This document shows positions 6,203 to 7,647 of a stretch of DNA of 7,647 nt, one piece after another. This stretch comes from Clostridiales bacterium (GTDB taxonomy: Bacteria; Bacillota; Clostridia; Oscillospirales; Acutalibacteraceae): the NCBI GenBank assembly GCA_012728445.1, contig JAAYFA010000344.1, positions 1-7,647 on the forward strand, in the 5' to 3' direction. The position numbers and the translations under genes were made by a program. Positions within the stretch are counted from its first letter, which is position 1; each line of letters begins with the position of its first letter. The notes under the pieces were generated by a model. The model was given only the letters and a program-made list of their open reading frames with translations. It had not been told where the DNA came from and ran no database searches.

Positions 6203-7054
6203 ATGAAACTGAACAAACAACATGCACAAATTTTTGTCCCGGACAACAGCCCTGTTGAAACGGCGCTTGCACGAACCACTGCGCTGTGCATTACGGCTCA
6301 CCAGGACGACATTGAGATTATGGCTTTCGGCCCGATTGTCGAATGCTTTGCCAAGGACGACAAATGGTTCACAGGCGTTGTGGTAACCGACGGCGCCGGC
6401 TCACCGCGGAGCGGTGTTTACGAAAAATTTACGGACGAAGAAATGAAGACCGTGCGTGCGCAGGAACAAAAAACAGCTGCCGGCATTGGTCAATACTCCG
6501 CTCAAGTGCTGATGGCTTACAAAAGCTCCGAGGTAAAAGACCCGCACAACGAAGAATTGGTCAAGGAACTTGCAGAGCTGATAAAGCAATGCAAACCGAC
6601 CGCCATTTATACCCATAATTTAGCGGATAAACATGACACTCATGTTGCGGTTGCGCTGCGGGTGATTAGTGCTGTTCGGTCCCTCCCCATCGAAGACCGA
6701 CCCCAAAAGGTCTACTCCCTTGAAGTGTGGCGTGGCTTGGACTGGCTGTGTGATGAGGACAAATCCGTTTTCGACACCTCCGCGCATACCAATTTGGCCG
6801 CAGCGCTGCTCGGCGTTCATGACTCCCAGATAGCCGGCGGTAAACGCTACGATTTGGCAACACTTGGCAGAAGAAACGCGAATGCGACATTTTTTGCGAG
6901 CCACGATGTTGATGCGAGTGACAGCGTTACTTACGGGCTGGATATAACGGATTTGGTCAACGACGAAACCCTTAGCCCCGCCAAATTTATCATCGGATTT
7001 ATTGACCGGTTTAAGGATGAGATCACGACAAGGATTGAGAGGGTTGCACCGTGA
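6203..7054 (+). CDS. PIG-L/LmbE-family deacetylase, probably N-acetylhexosamine-specific
   Basis: The 283-residue protein has the family's normal size. PIG-L enzymes are zinc-dependent and remove the acetyl group from N-acetylglucosamine units (PIG-L, MshB, bacillithiol BshB, archaeal diacetylchitobiose deacetylase). The first metal motif is AHQDDIE at 32-38, with His33 and Asp36 as ligands and Asp35 as general base; the usual Pro of AHPDD is Gln. The second motif is THNLADKHDTH at 137-147, with His147 as third ligand. No signal peptide is seen, so it should be cytoplasmic. I chose ATG 6203 because AGGTGA (6192-6197) sits at the right distance; the GTG at 6194 is part of that site. Its GTGA end overlaps the next start by four bases, so translation of the two genes is probably coupled. 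Between a SIS enzyme and a ROK protein, a role in GlcNAc or GalNAc breakdown in place of NagA is likely, but a cofactor-pathway role cannot be excluded. Confidence 0.87.
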   Translation: MKLNKQHAQIFVPDNSPVETALARTTALCITAHQDDIEIMAFGPIVECFAKDDKWFTGVVVTDGAGSPRSGVYEKFTDEEMKTVRAQEQKTAAGIGQYSAQVLMAYKSSEVKDPHNEELVKELAELIKQCKPTAIYTHNLADKHDTHVAVALRVISAVRSLPIEDRPQKVYSLEVWRGLDWLCDEDKSVFDTSAHTNLAAALLGVHDSQIAGGKRYDLATLGRRNANATFFASHDVDASDSVTYGLDITDLVNDETLSPAKFIIGFIDRFKDEITTRIERVAP

Positions 7055-7647
7055 ATTTATTTGGAATTGATTTTGAAGTGCAAAATAAGCCTGTGCTGGA
7101 CGAAACCTTTACACCGCTTTCAAAGTTCAACGAAGCGTTTTTAAAAACGGCCAAACAGCCATTGTGCATAGCCGTTGAACGAAACGAGGGATTGATTGCG
7201 GTTTTCGATACCTTTATCCATGGCACGGCAGACAGGTTCGACGCTGACTGTTATTACGTTGAACGCTTGGTGAAGATGCTGCTATGGACCAAAGGCGGCT
7301 ACCGGATTATGATTTGCGGCAACGAAAAAGTGGCGCAGTACATTAAAACGGCTTATACCAGCGGCGGCAAACGCATTTTTGACGCAGACTTTATGGCTGT
7401 CGTGTATGAAAATAAGTTTGAAGTGCTCAGCTTACCTTATGAGGAAAAGCCTGCTGCGCACGACCTGCCCAAGTCCTTAGGCCGTCACTTGGATGGCTGT
7501 CGAATAGGCTTTGATGCCGGTGGCAGCGACAGAAAAGTGTCCGCAGTGATAGACGGCGAAGCTGTGTTCAGCGAAGAAGTCGTTTGGCACCCAAAAACCA
7601 ACACCGACCCCGATTACCACTTCAACGGAATTGTTGAGGCTTTCAAA
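7051..7647 (+). CDS. ROK-family kinase-like protein with long N-terminal extension, partial at right edge
   Basis: The frame is open from GTG 7051 to the right edge (199 codons, no stop). The start overlaps the deacetylase stop (GTGA), and GAGAGGG lies seven bases upstream. RIGFDAGGSDRKVSAVIDG (151-169) fits the phosphate-1 loop of the ASKHA fold in the ROK form (DxGGTxxR-like, with Ser for Thr and a K after R). FSEEVVWHP and DPDYHFNGIVEAF follow, as expected for the start of a ROK sugar kinase or sugar-binding protein. ROK kinases normally begin with this loop. Here about 150 residues come first (VNLFGIDFEV, LIAVFDTFIHG, RIMICGNEKVA), which I do not recognise as a DNA-binding helix-turn-helix. 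By context it may phosphorylate the sugar freed by the cluster. The zinc-binding and catalytic motifs lie beyond the window, so kinase activity cannot be confirmed. Confidence 0.75.
   Translation, partial: MNLFGIDFEVQNKPVLDETFTPLSKFNEAFLKTAKQPLCIAVERNEGLIAVFDTFIHGTADRFDADCYYVERLVKMLLWTKGGYRIMICGNEKVAQYIKTAYTSGGKRIFDADFMAVVYENKFEVLSLPYEEKPAAHDLPKSLGRHLDGCRIGFDAGGSDRKVSAVIDGEAVFSEEVVWHPKTNTDPDYHFNGIVEAFK

Overview
The window looks like chromosomal DNA from an anaerobic Gram-positive bacterium of the Clostridia (Bacillota). The reasons are the oxygen-independent sulfatase-maturating radical SAM enzyme at the left edge, strong AGGAG-type ribosome binding sites, sigma-A-like promoters, tight gene packing and mid-range base composition. 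The taxon is an inference from style and gene families, not from a marker gene.

Layout. (1) Positions 1-701 (+): C-terminal part of an anaerobic sulfatase-maturating enzyme (anSME), ending at a strong hairpin at 742-768 that probably terminates transcription from both sides. (2) Positions 803-3113 (-): a convergent two-gene unit. It is made of a secreted LCAT-like alpha/beta hydrolase (1635-3113), transcribed first from a good promoter at 3159-3187, and an arylamine N-acetyltransferase (803-1558). (3) Positions 3114-3354: a divergent control region with two opposing promoters, a 9-bp-stem inverted repeat touching one -35 box, an 11-bp tandem repeat and a dyad over the other promoter. (4) Positions 3355-7647 (+): a sugar-catabolic cluster. 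It holds a family 31 glycosidase broken by a one-base frameshift in a C run (3355-5054), a SIS-domain sugar-phosphate isomerase/deaminase (5146-6186), a PIG-L/LmbE-type deacetylase (6203-7054) and the start of a ROK-family kinase-like protein with an unusual N-terminal extension (7051 to the edge).

How the genes may work together. The right-hand cluster reads as a route for an N-acetylated amino sugar. GH31 would release the sugar outside the cell, PIG-L would remove the acetyl group, the ROK protein would phosphorylate it, and the SIS enzyme would deaminate or isomerise the hexosamine phosphate. This is the nagA/nagB job done with unrelated protein families, comparable to the archaeal chitin route that uses a LmbE-type deacetylase and a SIS-type deaminase. 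The order of steps and the sugar are inference. The anSME suggests that sulfated glycans are also used nearby, but no sulfatase lies in the window.

The best candidates for something undescribed are this cluster, the ROK protein with its roughly 150-residue N-terminal domain, and the GH31 enzyme without the usual N-terminal beta-sandwich. I see no mobile element, CRISPR array, tRNA or rRNA. No stretch longer than 300 bases lacks a gene.
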